Assembly (NCBI GenBank): GCA_946540435.1
Contig: CAMNII010000002.1
Coordinates: 23,202-87,201 of the forward strand
Source: an uncultured Prevotella sp.
Lineage (GTDB): Bacteria > Bacteroidota > Bacteroidia > Bacteroidales > Bacteroidaceae
DNA: 64,000 bases
Reading direction: 5' to 3'
Each line of letters starts with the position of its first letter. Within the stretch, counting starts at the first letter, position 1. Below the pieces are notes generated by a model. It saw nothing but the letters and a program-made list of their open reading frames with translations, had not been told where the DNA came from and did not search any database. The position numbers were made by a program, and so were the translations under genes. Of the stretch, positions 19,112 through 27,978 are shown one piece after another.

Positions 19112-20200
19112 ATGAACACCAAAGAAACAGAAACCCTTAGTGGTCTGAAACGCGAAGACTTCCAGACCACTGTCAATGGCAAACAAACCGACCTCTTCAT
19201 CCTGAAGAACGCACAAGGATGCGAGGTCGCAGTAACTAACTACGGAGGTGCAATCGTTGCCATCATGGTTCCCGACCGCAACGGCAACTTTGCGAACGTC
19301 ATCCAGGGGCACGACAACATACAAGACGTCATTAACTCTCCAGAGCCTTACCTCTCCACGCTCATCGGACGCTACGGCAACCGCATAGCACGCGGAAAGT
19401 TCCAACTCAACGGAAAAGAGTATCAGCTCGCCATCAACAACGGTCCCAACTGCCTGCACGGCGGAAAGAGCGGATGGAACGCCCGCGTATGGAACGCCAC
19501 ACAGATGAACGACCAGGCACTTGTCCTTGAGTACGTCAGTCCCTACGGCGAGGAAGGGTTCACGGGCGAAGTAAAGACAACCGTCGTCTACACCTTCACC
19601 AACGACAACGAACTGGTCATCGAATACATGGCAACGACCAACAAGAAGACCATCCTCAACCTCACCTCACACGGCTTTTTCTCATTAGCGGGCATAGCCG
19701 ACCCCACCCCATCCATCGAAGACCTTATTTGCGAAATCAATGCAGACTACTATCTGCCCATTGATGATACCAGCATCCCGACAGGCGAGATCCGTTTCGT
19801 CAAGGGAACGCCTTTCGACTTCCGCACACCCAAGCCTGTAGGCCGCGACATCGACGCCGATGACGAGCAGATAAAGAACGGTGCCGGCTACGACCACTGC
19901 TTTGTGCTGAACAAGAAAGAAGAAGGCGAATGCTCCTTCGCCGCACGCATCATCGAGCCCAACAGCGGCCGCACCATGGAAGTATATACCACTGAGCCAG
20001 GCGTGCAGGTATACACCGACAACTGGGCCGACGGCTACAAAGGTCAGCATGGCGCAACGTTCCCGCGTCGCTCAGCCATCTGCTTCGAGGCCCAGCACTT
20101 CCCCGACAGTCCCAACCATCCTTATTTCCCCAGCGTCGTCCTCGGCCCGCATGAGAAGTACAAGCAGAAGACTGTCTATAAATTCGGAATTGACAAATAA
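19112..20200 (+). CDS. galM: Aldose 1-epimerase (mutarotase), cytoplasmic
   Basis: A 362-residue GalM that interconverts alpha and beta anomers of galactose and other aldoses. Substrate motifs: GRYGNRIARGKF, CLHGGKSGWN, GYDHCFVLN and the catalytic Glu in CFEAQHFPDSPNHP. The usual NLTNHSYFNL block reads NLTSHGFFSLAG: the catalytic His is kept but its surroundings differ from the second mutarotase in this locus. No signal peptide. First gene of galM-transporter-galK; the transporter starts 32 bases downstream. Confidence 0.93.
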   Translation: MNTKETETLSGLKREDFQTTVNGKQTDLFILKNAQGCEVAVTNYGGAIVAIMVPDRNGNFANVIQGHDNIQDVINSPEPYLSTLIGRYGNRIARGKFQLNGKEYQLAINNGPNCLHGGKSGWNARVWNATQMNDQALVLEYVSPYGEEGFTGEVKTTVVYTFTNDNELVIEYMATTNKKTILNLTSHGFFSLAGIADPTPSIEDLICEINADYYLPIDDTSIPTGEIRFVKGTPFDFRTPKPVGRDIDADDEQIKNGAGYDHCFVLNKKEEGECSFAARIIEPNSGRTMEVYTTEPGVQVYTDNWADGYKGQHGATFPRRSAICFEAQHFPDSPNHPYFPSVVLGPHEKYKQKTVYKFGIDK

Positions 20201-20232
20201 AATATTAATAACTAAAAACATTTAAAACAAAA

Positions 20233-21483
20233 ATGACACAGACACAAAAGAAAAATGGAGCTGTCGTGGCTATTATTGCCATGATGTTCCTGTTTGCAAT
20301 GATTTCGTTCGTGACCAACATGGCAGCCCCCTTCGGCACCATCTGGAAGAACCAGTATGAATGGGCCGGAATGGTCGGTAACCTCATGAACTTCGCCGCC
20401 TACCTCTTCATGGGTATTCCCGCTGGTGTGATGATTACGAAGATTGGTTACAAGAAGACTGCCCTCGTAGCCCTTGCACTGGGCTTCATCGGCATCGCCG
20501 TCCAGTATTGCTCGAGCACGATGGACGCAACAGCCATCAGCGCATATGTAGTCTACCTGCTTGGTGCCTTCATCTGCGGCTTCTGCGTATGTATTCTGAA
20601 CACCGTTGTCAACCCGATGCTCAACCTGCTCGGTGGCGGCGGCAACCGCGGTAACCAGCTCATCCAGACCGGTGGTTCGCTGAACTCTCTGGCTGCAACG
20701 CTGACACCTATGCTTGCTGGTGCCATGATTGGTGAAATCACCAAGGAGACATCGCTGGGAGATGTTGCTCCGCTGCTGCTCATCGCACTGGCCATCTTCG
20801 CCTGCTCGTTCGTCATCATCTACTTCACGAAGATTGAAGAGCCCGAAGTTGAGAAGTCAAATGTCATGGAAGGTGTGAAAGGTGCCCTCGGCTATCGTCA
20901 CCTCGTACTCGGCATCATTGCCATCTTCTTCTATGTAGGTATCGAGATCGGTATCCCCGGACAGCTGTTGTTCTACCTCGGACAGCCCGTTGCCGAAGGT
21001 GGTGTGCTGGGTAACATGACTGTTGCCGGAACCATCGCCGGTTTCTACTGGCTGCTGATGCTCGTCGGCCGTTTCACCAGTGCCTTCATCTCGGGTAAGG
21101 TTTCCTCACGCAGCCAGCTCATCTGCACCTCTGCAGTAGCCATCTGCCTGCTCATCGTAGCCATCATGATGCCTGAGACCACAAAGATGACCCTCGCCGG
21201 CAACGAAGTTCCTACGAAAGTATTGTTCATCATCCTCTGCGGTCTCTGCACGTCGGTGATGTGGGGTGTTATCTTCAACCTCGCAACCGAAGGACTCGGC
21301 AAATATACTCCTTCTGCATCCGGTCTGTTCATGACGATGGTTGTCGGTGGTGGTGTCATGCCGCTCATCCAGAACCTCATGGCCAACAAGGTCGGCGACA
21401 TCAACAGCTACTGGCTCATCATTGCCATGCTCGCCTACCTGCTGTTCTACGGTGTGACTGGTTGCAAGCCCGCCAAGAAATAA
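20233..21483 (+). CDS. MFS sugar transporter (FucP/GluP type), probable galactose/glucose uptake
   Basis: A 416-residue membrane protein with about 12 hydrophobic segments, for example VVAIIAMMFLFAMISFV and LIIAMLAYLLFYGV. The motif NPMLNLLGGGGNRGNQLIQT in the fourth to fifth helix is typical of the FucP/GluP sugar:H+ (or Na+) symporters. Placement between mutarotase and galactokinase points to galactose as a substrate. That is inference from context. Confidence 0.88.
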   Translation: MTQTQKKNGAVVAIIAMMFLFAMISFVTNMAAPFGTIWKNQYEWAGMVGNLMNFAAYLFMGIPAGVMITKIGYKKTALVALALGFIGIAVQYCSSTMDATAISAYVVYLLGAFICGFCVCILNTVVNPMLNLLGGGGNRGNQLIQTGGSLNSLAATLTPMLAGAMIGEITKETSLGDVAPLLLIALAIFACSFVIIYFTKIEEPEVEKSNVMEGVKGALGYRHLVLGIIAIFFYVGIEIGIPGQLLFYLGQPVAEGGVLGNMTVAGTIAGFYWLLMLVGRFTSAFISGKVSSRSQLICTSAVAICLLIVAIMMPETTKMTLAGNEVPTKVLFIILCGLCTSVMWGVIFNLATEGLGKYTPSASGLFMTMVVGGGVMPLIQNLMANKVGDINSYWLIIAMLAYLLFYGVTGCKPAKK

Positions 21484-21535
21484 TAGCAAAAGACCACCCA
21501 CAGTCCCTCCCCGTAGGAGGGCCTGCGGGTTATGG

Positions 21536-21574
21536 TAATCATAATTTCTAATTATTCATTACTAATTTCTTATT
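21536..21574. repeat. Degenerate AATTAGT-type repeat upstream of galK
   Basis: Read on the minus strand this stretch contains AAATTAGTAAT and AATTAGAAATTATGATTA, the same word family as the tandem array at 63768-63814. It is preceded by the short hairpin CCCTCC-ccgta-GGAGGG at 21505-21521. Confidence 0.5.
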
Positions 21575-21578
21575 AAAA

Positions 21579-22745
21579 ATGTTGGATATTGAATTTGTAA
21601 GAAGTCGCTTCATCAAGCACTTCGATGGTAAAACCGGTAACATCTATACCTCACCCGGACGTATCAACCTCATCGGCGAGCACACCGACTATAACGGCGG
21701 TTTCGTATTCCCAGGAGCTGTTGACAAAGGCATCATGGCAGAAATGCGCCCCAATGGAACAGAGAGCACCATCCGTGCCTACTCCATCGACCTGAAGGAC
21801 CGTGTGGACTTCGACTTCCACGACGGCGTAGGTCCTCGTGCCTCATGGGCAAAGTACATCTATGGCATCACGCTTGAGATGGAAGCCCTCGGTGTTCCCG
21901 TGAAGGGATATAACATTGCCTTCGCTGGTGATGTACCCCTCGGAGCCGGCATGTCATCATCGGCTGCCATGGAGAGCTGCTTTGCCTGCGGTCTGAACGA
22001 CCTCTTCGGTGACAACAAGGTATCGAAGTGGGATATGGCACTTGCCGGACAGGCCACCGAGCACAAATACGTCGGTGTGAACTGCGGTATCATGGACCAG
22101 TTCGCCAGCGTCTTCGGACAGGAAGGCAAGCTGATGCGTCTCGACTGCCGTAGCCGTGAGTTCGAATACTTCCCCTTCGACCCGAAGGGCTACAAGCTCG
22201 TCCTGCTCAACTCCTGCGTGAAGCACGAGCTCGTTGGCTCACCCTACAACGACCGCCGCAACTCTTGCGAGAATGTCGTCAAGCACATCGCTGCCAAGCA
22301 TCCGGAAGGAACCTTCGAGACCCTGCGCGACTGCACATGGGAACAGCTGGAAGAGGTACGCGCTGAGGTAGGCGAAGAAGACTACACCCGCGCTCACTTC
22401 GTGCTCGGCGAGAAAGACCGCGTGCTTGCTGTCTGCGATGCACTTGAGAAGGGCGACTACGAGACCGTTGGTCAGAAGATGTACGAGACTCACTACGGAC
22501 TGTCGAAGGAATACGAGGTAAGCTGCGAAGAGCTCGACTACCTGAACGACCTGGCCAAGGAGTGCGGCGTCACCGGTTCGCGCATCATGGGCGGTGGCTT
22601 TGGCGGCTGCACCATCAACCTCGTCAAGGACGAACTCTACGACGACTTCATCAAGACGGCATCAGAGAAGTACTTCCAGAAGTACGGCAAGGCCCCGAAG
22701 GTCTATGATGTCATCATCAGTGAGGGTTCTCACAAAGTCTGCTAA
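21579..22745 (+). CDS. galK: Galactokinase
   Basis: A 388-residue GHMP kinase that phosphorylates galactose at O1. The galactokinase signature GRINLIGEHTDYNGG is at about 27-41, the ATP loop PLGAGMSSSAAMES at about 120, and the third GHMP motif GSRIMGGGFGGCTINLV near the C-terminus. Length is standard. There is no galT or galE in the window, so the rest of the Leloir pathway must lie elsewhere. Confidence 0.96.
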   Translation: MLDIEFVRSRFIKHFDGKTGNIYTSPGRINLIGEHTDYNGGFVFPGAVDKGIMAEMRPNGTESTIRAYSIDLKDRVDFDFHDGVGPRASWAKYIYGITLEMEALGVPVKGYNIAFAGDVPLGAGMSSSAAMESCFACGLNDLFGDNKVSKWDMALAGQATEHKYVGVNCGIMDQFASVFGQEGKLMRLDCRSREFEYFPFDPKGYKLVLLNSCVKHELVGSPYNDRRNSCENVVKHIAAKHPEGTFETLRDCTWEQLEEVRAEVGEEDYTRAHFVLGEKDRVLAVCDALEKGDYETVGQKMYETHYGLSKEYEVSCEELDYLNDLAKECGVTGSRIMGGGFGGCTINLVKDELYDDFIKTASEKYFQKYGKAPKVYDVIISEGSHKVC

Positions 22746-22765
22746 TCCAATCAGTTGACAGGTAA

Positions 22766-22894
22766 TTAGTTGACGAGTTGACAAGTTATTAGTGAAACAT
22801 CAATACATTCCACTATCAACTTGTTTACTCGTCAACTTGTTTATCCGTCAACTCGTCAACTAATAACTTGTTCACTTGTCAACTCGTCAACTAA
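22766..22894. repeat. Interrupted inverted repeat between galK and the lipoprotein mutarotase gene
   Basis: The left arm at 22766-22792 (TTAGTTGACGAGTTGACAAG and onward) is the reverse complement of the right arm at 22860-22894, except for an 8-base insertion in the right arm. Between them, variants of CTCGTCAACTTG recur. On RNA it would form a long hairpin in the intercistronic region. Confidence 0.85.
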
Positions 22895-22903
22895 ATAAAA
22901 CAC

Positions 22904-24067
22904 ATGAAACTAAAAAACCTTTTCCTCGCCGCCCTCGTAACCATGCTCGCAGCCTGCGGCGGCAATAACAATGGGCTGACCATCTCTGGTCTCGACCCCG
23001 CTAATTTCGAAGTCATCAACAACGGTCACCCCGTGAAGCTCTATGTGCTGAAGAACGCAGGAAAAATGGAAGTCTGCGTCACCAACTTCGGTGCCCGCAT
23101 CGTCAGCGTCTGCGTGCCCAACAAACAGGGTAACATGACCGATGTCGTCCTCGGTTTCGACAACATCATCCAGTACGGACTCGACCCCGACTCTCTCAAC
23201 AACGACAACAACTTCGGTGCTGCCATCGGACGCTATGCTAACCGCATCAACAAAGGACAAGTCACGATTGCCGGCAAGAAGTATCAGCTGCCGCAGAACA
23301 ACTTCGGACACTGCCTGCACGGCGGACCGGAAGGCTTCCACAACCAGTACTTTGACGTTGTAGAAGTGACCGACAACAGCATCAAGCTCGCCTATACGTC
23401 GGTCGACGGCGAGATGGGCTTCCCCGGAAACCTGCAGACCACCGTCACCTACACCGTGAAGGACGACAACACCCTCGACATGCTCTTCGAGGCAGAAACC
23501 GACCAGGAGACCATCGTCAACCTGACCAACCACTCCTACTTCAACCTCTCGGGCGACCCCTCCGTGCCCTGCACCGACCATGTGCTCTTCATCAATGCCG
23601 ACTACTACACGCCCATCGACTCCACCTTCATGACAACAGGTGAGATCAAGAAGGTATACGGCACACCGATGAACTTCACCAAGCGTCATCCCCTCTACCA
23701 GACCATCGGCGACACCTCGTGGCAGGACATCCGCTATGCCAACGGCTACGACCACAACTGGTGCCTGAACACCTACAAGGATGGAAAGGGCGACGACACG
23801 AAGGTTGCTGCCAGCGTCTATTCCGAGGCTACCGGCATCTACATGGAGCTTTTCACCGACCAGCCCGGACTGCAGGTATACACCGGCAACTTCCTCGACG
23901 GCACGGTGACAGGCAAGAACGGTAAGACCTATCCACAGCGTGCCAGCATCTGTCTGGAGCCGCAGACCTATCCCGATGCCCCCAACAAGAAAGAATTCCC
24001 GTCGCCCTATCTCAAACCCGGCGAGAAATACCACCACCACTCAGCCTTCCGCTTCTCTGTAAGATAG
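22904..24067 (+). CDS. Aldose 1-epimerase, lipoprotein form
   Basis: A 387-residue mutarotase with a lipoprotein signal peptide, lipobox LAACGG at about residue 17-20, so it is exported and lipid-anchored. Catalytic blocks are complete: GRYANRINKGQV, CLHGGPEGFHN, NLTNHSYFNLSG, GYDHNWCLN, and the Glu in CLEPQTYPDAPNKKEFPSP. It should equilibrate sugar anomers in the periplasm or at the surface before uptake by the transporter two genes upstream. The long inverted repeat separates it from galK. Confidence 0.92.
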   Translation: MKLKNLFLAALVTMLAACGGNNNGLTISGLDPANFEVINNGHPVKLYVLKNAGKMEVCVTNFGARIVSVCVPNKQGNMTDVVLGFDNIIQYGLDPDSLNNDNNFGAAIGRYANRINKGQVTIAGKKYQLPQNNFGHCLHGGPEGFHNQYFDVVEVTDNSIKLAYTSVDGEMGFPGNLQTTVTYTVKDDNTLDMLFEAETDQETIVNLTNHSYFNLSGDPSVPCTDHVLFINADYYTPIDSTFMTTGEIKKVYGTPMNFTKRHPLYQTIGDTSWQDIRYANGYDHNWCLNTYKDGKGDDTKVAASVYSEATGIYMELFTDQPGLQVYTGNFLDGTVTGKNGKTYPQRASICLEPQTYPDAPNKKEFPSPYLKPGEKYHHHSAFRFSVR

Positions 24068-24113
24068 GAGTGCGGATGGTCTGTGATACATTATATTAAA
24101 TGTACATGCACTG

Positions 24114-24153
24114 TCGAAGACTTTTTTGCTGCCTAATCTGCAAAAAAGTCTTC
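24114..24153 (+). terminator. Strong hairpin terminator after the galactose locus
   Basis: Perfect 15-bp stem CGAAGACTTTTTTGC with a 10-base loop, followed by GCATTTT. It closes the galactose transcript and is symmetrical enough to work in both directions. Confidence 0.75.
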
Positions 24154-24252
24154 GGCATTTTACATGAGAACCGCTATACCGTCAGCCGGAAGCCTACAGG
24201 CATACTTTCGTCAAGAGAATGATGAGCCAGCGATAAAAATCAACAGCATTTC

Positions 24253-24283
24253 TTTGTTTTTTCCTTAGTAAATTGTAACTTTG
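24253..24283 (+). promoter_or_regulatory. Promoter of the PCMD lipoprotein gene
   Basis: TTTG at 24253-24256, 19 bases, TAACTTTG at 24276-24283. The ATG at 24292 would be only a few bases from the transcript start, suggesting an almost leaderless mRNA. Confidence 0.75.
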
Positions 24284-24291
24284 CACTCAAA

Positions 24292-25440
24292 ATGGAAAAA
24301 AACGAGTATTTATTCAAGACCGTGTTCATCGCCTGCATAGGCATTATCTGGTGCTCGTCATGCATGAAAGACGAGCCGCTGAACACAGAATGCGACATCC
24401 TCGAGGCATGGGTTGCCGACGGCGTGGCCGATGACTTCTTCTTCACCCCTGACGACCGTCGACTGACAGACATCCCTTCCGATGTCACTCAACTCACCTT
24501 CACCGTAAAACGAACCACGGGGCTGCCTGCCCTGCCTGTCATGTTCCGGCTGACCGACGGTGCCACCATCACTCCGGACAACGGTTCAGCGCAAGACTTC
24601 AGCAGAGGTCCGGTTGCCTATACCGTCACTTCAGAGGACGGCCAGTGGAAACGTATCTACGAAGTAAGCGTTCGCGAAGCACCCCTGCCGAACGACAGCT
24701 ACGACTTCGAGCACTTCGATGTCGATGCGCAGGGACACTACTACGAATGGTATGAACTCAATGCCAATGGCGAACGTGATGCCATCTGGGCATCCGGCAA
24801 TGCAGGCTACCTCATTGCCAAACCCAATGCAGCCAAGGACGACTACCCCACTGTCCCCGACGCTAACGGCATCGACGGCTATTGCGTGCGGCTCACCACG
24901 CGGGCCACGGGTAACTGGGGAAAGACATTCAAGAAGCCCATCGCCGCAGGAAACTTCTTCCTAGGGGCCTTCGATACGAAATATGCCTTGAGCAATACGC
25001 TATGGACCACCCGCATGGGAATACCCTTCACCAAGGAGCCCATCCGTCTGACGGGATTCTATCAGTACCAGCCGGGACCCGTCTTCACCAACAAAGACAA
25101 CCAAACCGTGGAAGGACGTGTTGACGAGCCTAACATCTATGCCGTGCTCTACCTGAACCACGACAGCGAGGGTAATGCCGTCGTGCTGCATGGCGATGAC
25201 GTACTGACAAGCCCGCTCATCGTCCGTAAGACCACGGCTCCGTCGCTGCCTCCGACAAATGAGTGGATGCCCTTCGAACTCACCTTCGAAGGCGACAGCC
25301 CCATCGACGCAGAGCTCCTGGCCAACCGCGGCTACAATCTCGCACTCGTGTTCTCATCGAGCAAGAACGGCGATACGTTCGAGGGTGCCGAAGGAAGCAC
25401 GCTCCTCATCGACGAGGTGAAAATGTACTATGCCGAGTGA
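24292..25440 (+). CDS. PCMD-domain surface lipoprotein
   Basis: 382 residues with a lipoprotein signal (hydrophobic FKTVFIACIGIIWCSSC, lipid Cys at about 24, then MKDE). An acidic residue follows the Cys, which may favour surface export in Bacteroidota. An N-terminal Ig-like stretch (about 35-125) is followed by a C-terminal jelly-roll PCMD domain: GFYQYQPGPVF, IYAVLYLNHDSEGNAV and NLALVFSSSKNGDTFEGA, then STLLIDEVKMYY. PCMD is a putative carbohydrate metabolism domain. I infer glycan or cell-surface binding. First gene of a three-gene unit. Confidence 0.85.
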   Translation: MEKNEYLFKTVFIACIGIIWCSSCMKDEPLNTECDILEAWVADGVADDFFFTPDDRRLTDIPSDVTQLTFTVKRTTGLPALPVMFRLTDGATITPDNGSAQDFSRGPVAYTVTSEDGQWKRIYEVSVREAPLPNDSYDFEHFDVDAQGHYYEWYELNANGERDAIWASGNAGYLIAKPNAAKDDYPTVPDANGIDGYCVRLTTRATGNWGKTFKKPIAAGNFFLGAFDTKYALSNTLWTTRMGIPFTKEPIRLTGFYQYQPGPVFTNKDNQTVEGRVDEPNIYAVLYLNHDSEGNAVVLHGDDVLTSPLIVRKTTAPSLPPTNEWMPFELTFEGDSPIDAELLANRGYNLALVFSSSKNGDTFEGAEGSTLLIDEVKMYYAE

Positions 25441-25485
25441 ATGCTGCGTACTGAATGTTGAGTATAGAATGTTAAGAGTAAGACA

Positions 25486-26238
25486 ATGAAAAGATTTATC
25501 ACCATATCACTGGCTCTCCTCGCCACATCATTGTTGGCTACGCGGGCAGCCACGCCCGAAGACTGGTGGCTGAAAGCCCGTCTGGGCTATGCCATTGGCG
25601 GAACAGCCCCACTGGGCATCCCTGCCACCATCCGCAGCATCGACAAGTTCAGCCCGACGGCCAATATCAGCATGGGAGCCGACGCCGGCCTCACCCTCAA
25701 AGGGCCATGGGGCATTGCCGCCTCACTCTATCTGGCCAACAAAGGCATGGACACCGAGGTCACCACCAAGGGCTACCACATGGCACTGCGGATGGACGAT
25801 AGCGAGATGGAAGGCGTCTATACCGGACACGTACGCCAGCAGGCCACCCAATGGATGATGACCGTTCCCGTGACGGCAACCTGCCAGATAGCTGAGAAGT
25901 GGCAGCTGCGGGCTGGTCCATACGCCTCACTCCTGCTCTCAAGAGACTTCAGCGGCTATGCCTACGACGGCTACCTGCGCAAGGACGACCCCACCGGTCC
26001 CAAAGTCGTCATGGGCAACACTGAGGGCGAATGGGCCACCTACGACTTCTCCGACGACATGCGCCGCATGCAGGTGGGCATCCTCGTCGGAGCCGACTGG
26101 CAGATAGCCGGCCGATGGGGACTCTCCGCCGACCTGCAGTGGGGACTGACAGGTATCCATCACAGCAGCTTCAAGACCGTCGAGCAGACCCTCTACCCCA
26201 TCTACGGCACCATCGCCGTCACCTATCAGATCAGATAA
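25486..26238 (+). CDS. Outer-membrane beta-barrel protein (PorT-like family)
   Basis: 250 residues with a signal peptide (MKRFITISLALLATSLLATRA). Alternating hydrophobic strands run throughout (WWLKARLGYAIGGT, GLTLKGPWGIAASLYLANKG, WQLRAGPYASLLLS, VGILVGADWQIAGRWGLSAD), and the last strand is YPIYGTIAVTYQIR. This is the pattern of the 8-strand outer-membrane barrels common in Bacteroidota. No enzymatic motif. It lies between two PCMD proteins, so it may help anchor or export them. Confidence 0.8.
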   Translation: MKRFITISLALLATSLLATRAATPEDWWLKARLGYAIGGTAPLGIPATIRSIDKFSPTANISMGADAGLTLKGPWGIAASLYLANKGMDTEVTTKGYHMALRMDDSEMEGVYTGHVRQQATQWMMTVPVTATCQIAEKWQLRAGPYASLLLSRDFSGYAYDGYLRKDDPTGPKVVMGNTEGEWATYDFSDDMRRMQVGILVGADWQIAGRWGLSADLQWGLTGIHHSSFKTVEQTLYPIYGTIAVTYQIR

Positions 26239-26261
26239 TCAAACGACAAAACAAGAATACA

Positions 26262-27773
26262 ATGAAGAAATTATTTACCCTCATGCTCATGGCTGCCATG
26301 ACGATGGCCACATGGGCTACCGACTACGATGAAGAAATCATCGTCACCGTGAATGGAACCAGCTCACAACAGCATGGCATCATCAGCGTCGTCGAGGACG
26401 GCGACACCTACACCCTCACCCTGAAGAACTTCGTCCTGCAGAGCGAAGACGGCCCCATGGGCGTCGGCAACATAGAGCTGACTGGCATCGTGCCGCAGCA
26501 GAGCGCCACCGCCACCATCCTGAAAGCCCAGGACAATGTCATCATCACCGAAGGCAACGACCCGTCAGTGCCCTTCTGGATGGCATCCATGCTGCCACCC
26601 GTACCCGTCGACCTTGTCGCTGCCATCAGCGGTGACCACCTGCGTGCATCCATCCACATCAACATGATGGAAACACTCGAACAAATCATCGAGGTGACCA
26701 TCGGCAGCGGATATCAGATGCGCAACCAGGGATTTGAAAAATGGCACGCCAGTGCAGAAAACTACGAGGAACCCAACGGATGGCACTCCTTCGAGAGCGC
26801 TACAGGCTCCTTCGTAGCACTCACCGGACACCACATGCAGAAGTCGGCCGATGCACACGGCGGAGAAACCTCGGCCCGCATCTATTCCACCACCGTCCTC
26901 TTCACCATCGTGGCCAACGGAACCATGACCACCGGACGCATGAGCGCCAACGCTATGTCGGCAACCGACCCAAAGAACAATGCCTTCCTCGACACCTCGC
27001 TCACCGATGTCGACGGCAACGGAGACCCCTTCTACATGCCCCTCGTGGCACGTCCCGACTCACTCGTCCTCTGGATGAAGTTCAAGCAGGGAACGGCTAA
27101 CGCCTCGCATCCCTATGCCACCGTCAGCGCCGCCATCACCGACGGCACCTACTACCAGGACCCCGAGGACAAAGAATACAACAATGTCATTGCACGGGCT
27201 AAGAACAATGTGATTGCCGAGACCAACGGGGAGTGGAAGCACATCAGCATACCTTTCGAATACACCGATGCACAACTCGACCCGAAAGCCATCCTCGTAA
27301 CCATCTCCACCAATGCCGACGCCGGACAGGGCAGCAACAACGACGAAGTACTCGTCGACGACATCGCCCTCGTCTACAATGCCAATGTGACAGCTATCAC
27401 TGTCGACGGGAATGCCGTCGAAGGGTTCACCCCGGAGCAGACGACCTACGAGGCCACCACGGAGAAAGTGCTGACCGCCGACGACATCGACGCTACCGTA
27501 GAAGGACGTGGAGCCCATGTCCTGAAGACCGTCAACAAGACCGACAACGGCTACGAATGCGTCGTCGAAGCCCTCACAGCCGACCTCACCGTCCTGAACC
27601 GCTATGTCATCAACGTCAAGGACGTCAGCGACGGCGTACGCACCGTCAACAACCGTAAGCAGGCAACAGCCACCTATTATACCGTCAGCGGACAGCAGGC
27701 GTCAGTCCTCCTGCCTGGACAGACCTACATCCGCATCGCTGCCGACGGCACCGTCACGAAAGTAAGACGATAA
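26262..27773 (+). CDS. Secreted PCMD-domain protein with N-terminal calycin-like domain
   Basis: 503 residues. Signal peptide MKKLFTLMLMAAMTMATWA. Residues about 22-145 look like the calycin-like domain often found before PCMD (VTVNGTSSQQHGIISVVEDG, TYTLTLKNFVLQ, GVGNIELTGI). The PCMD domain follows (about 150-370; QGFEKWHASAENYEEPNGWHS, written here as GFEKWHASAENYEEPNGWHS, and SNNDEVLVDDIALVYN). The C-terminus ends in a short tail YYTVSGQQA..LLPGQTYIRI, resembling a secretion or surface-sorting tail. The frame is open upstream to 26031, but the signal peptide fixes the start at 26262. Last gene of the unit. Confidence 0.85.
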   Translation: MKKLFTLMLMAAMTMATWATDYDEEIIVTVNGTSSQQHGIISVVEDGDTYTLTLKNFVLQSEDGPMGVGNIELTGIVPQQSATATILKAQDNVIITEGNDPSVPFWMASMLPPVPVDLVAAISGDHLRASIHINMMETLEQIIEVTIGSGYQMRNQGFEKWHASAENYEEPNGWHSFESATGSFVALTGHHMQKSADAHGGETSARIYSTTVLFTIVANGTMTTGRMSANAMSATDPKNNAFLDTSLTDVDGNGDPFYMPLVARPDSLVLWMKFKQGTANASHPYATVSAAITDGTYYQDPEDKEYNNVIARAKNNVIAETNGEWKHISIPFEYTDAQLDPKAILVTISTNADAGQGSNNDEVLVDDIALVYNANVTAITVDGNAVEGFTPEQTTYEATTEKVLTADDIDATVEGRGAHVLKTVNKTDNGYECVVEALTADLTVLNRYVINVKDVSDGVRTVNNRKQATATYYTVSGQQASVLLPGQTYIRIAADGTVTKVRR

Positions 27774-27797
27774 CGGCGCCGGAAAGCCATCAACCAT

Positions 27798-27837
27798 CAG
27801 CGGAACTGCCTGCCTTGGTGTGCAGGCAGTTCCGCTG
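27798..27837 (+). terminator. Perfect 16-bp-stem hairpin after the PCMD gene
   Basis: CAGCGGAACTGCCTGC, an 8-base loop, and its exact complement. It is followed by AAAAACAAC rather than a T run, so it may act in mRNA 3'-end protection or as a factor-assisted terminator. A second small hairpin, CCGCCT-atc-AGGCGG, lies at 27892-27906. Confidence 0.7.
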
Positions 27838-27978
27838 AAAAACAACAAAACACTTTGACAACGCCCGTCCCCGCCTATCAGCCTGACACCCCCCGCCTAT
27901 CAGGCGGCCACACCCCGCAAACCTAATGAATTGAACAAGTTTTCCATACCACTAACTTAACAACCGATACACATACTT

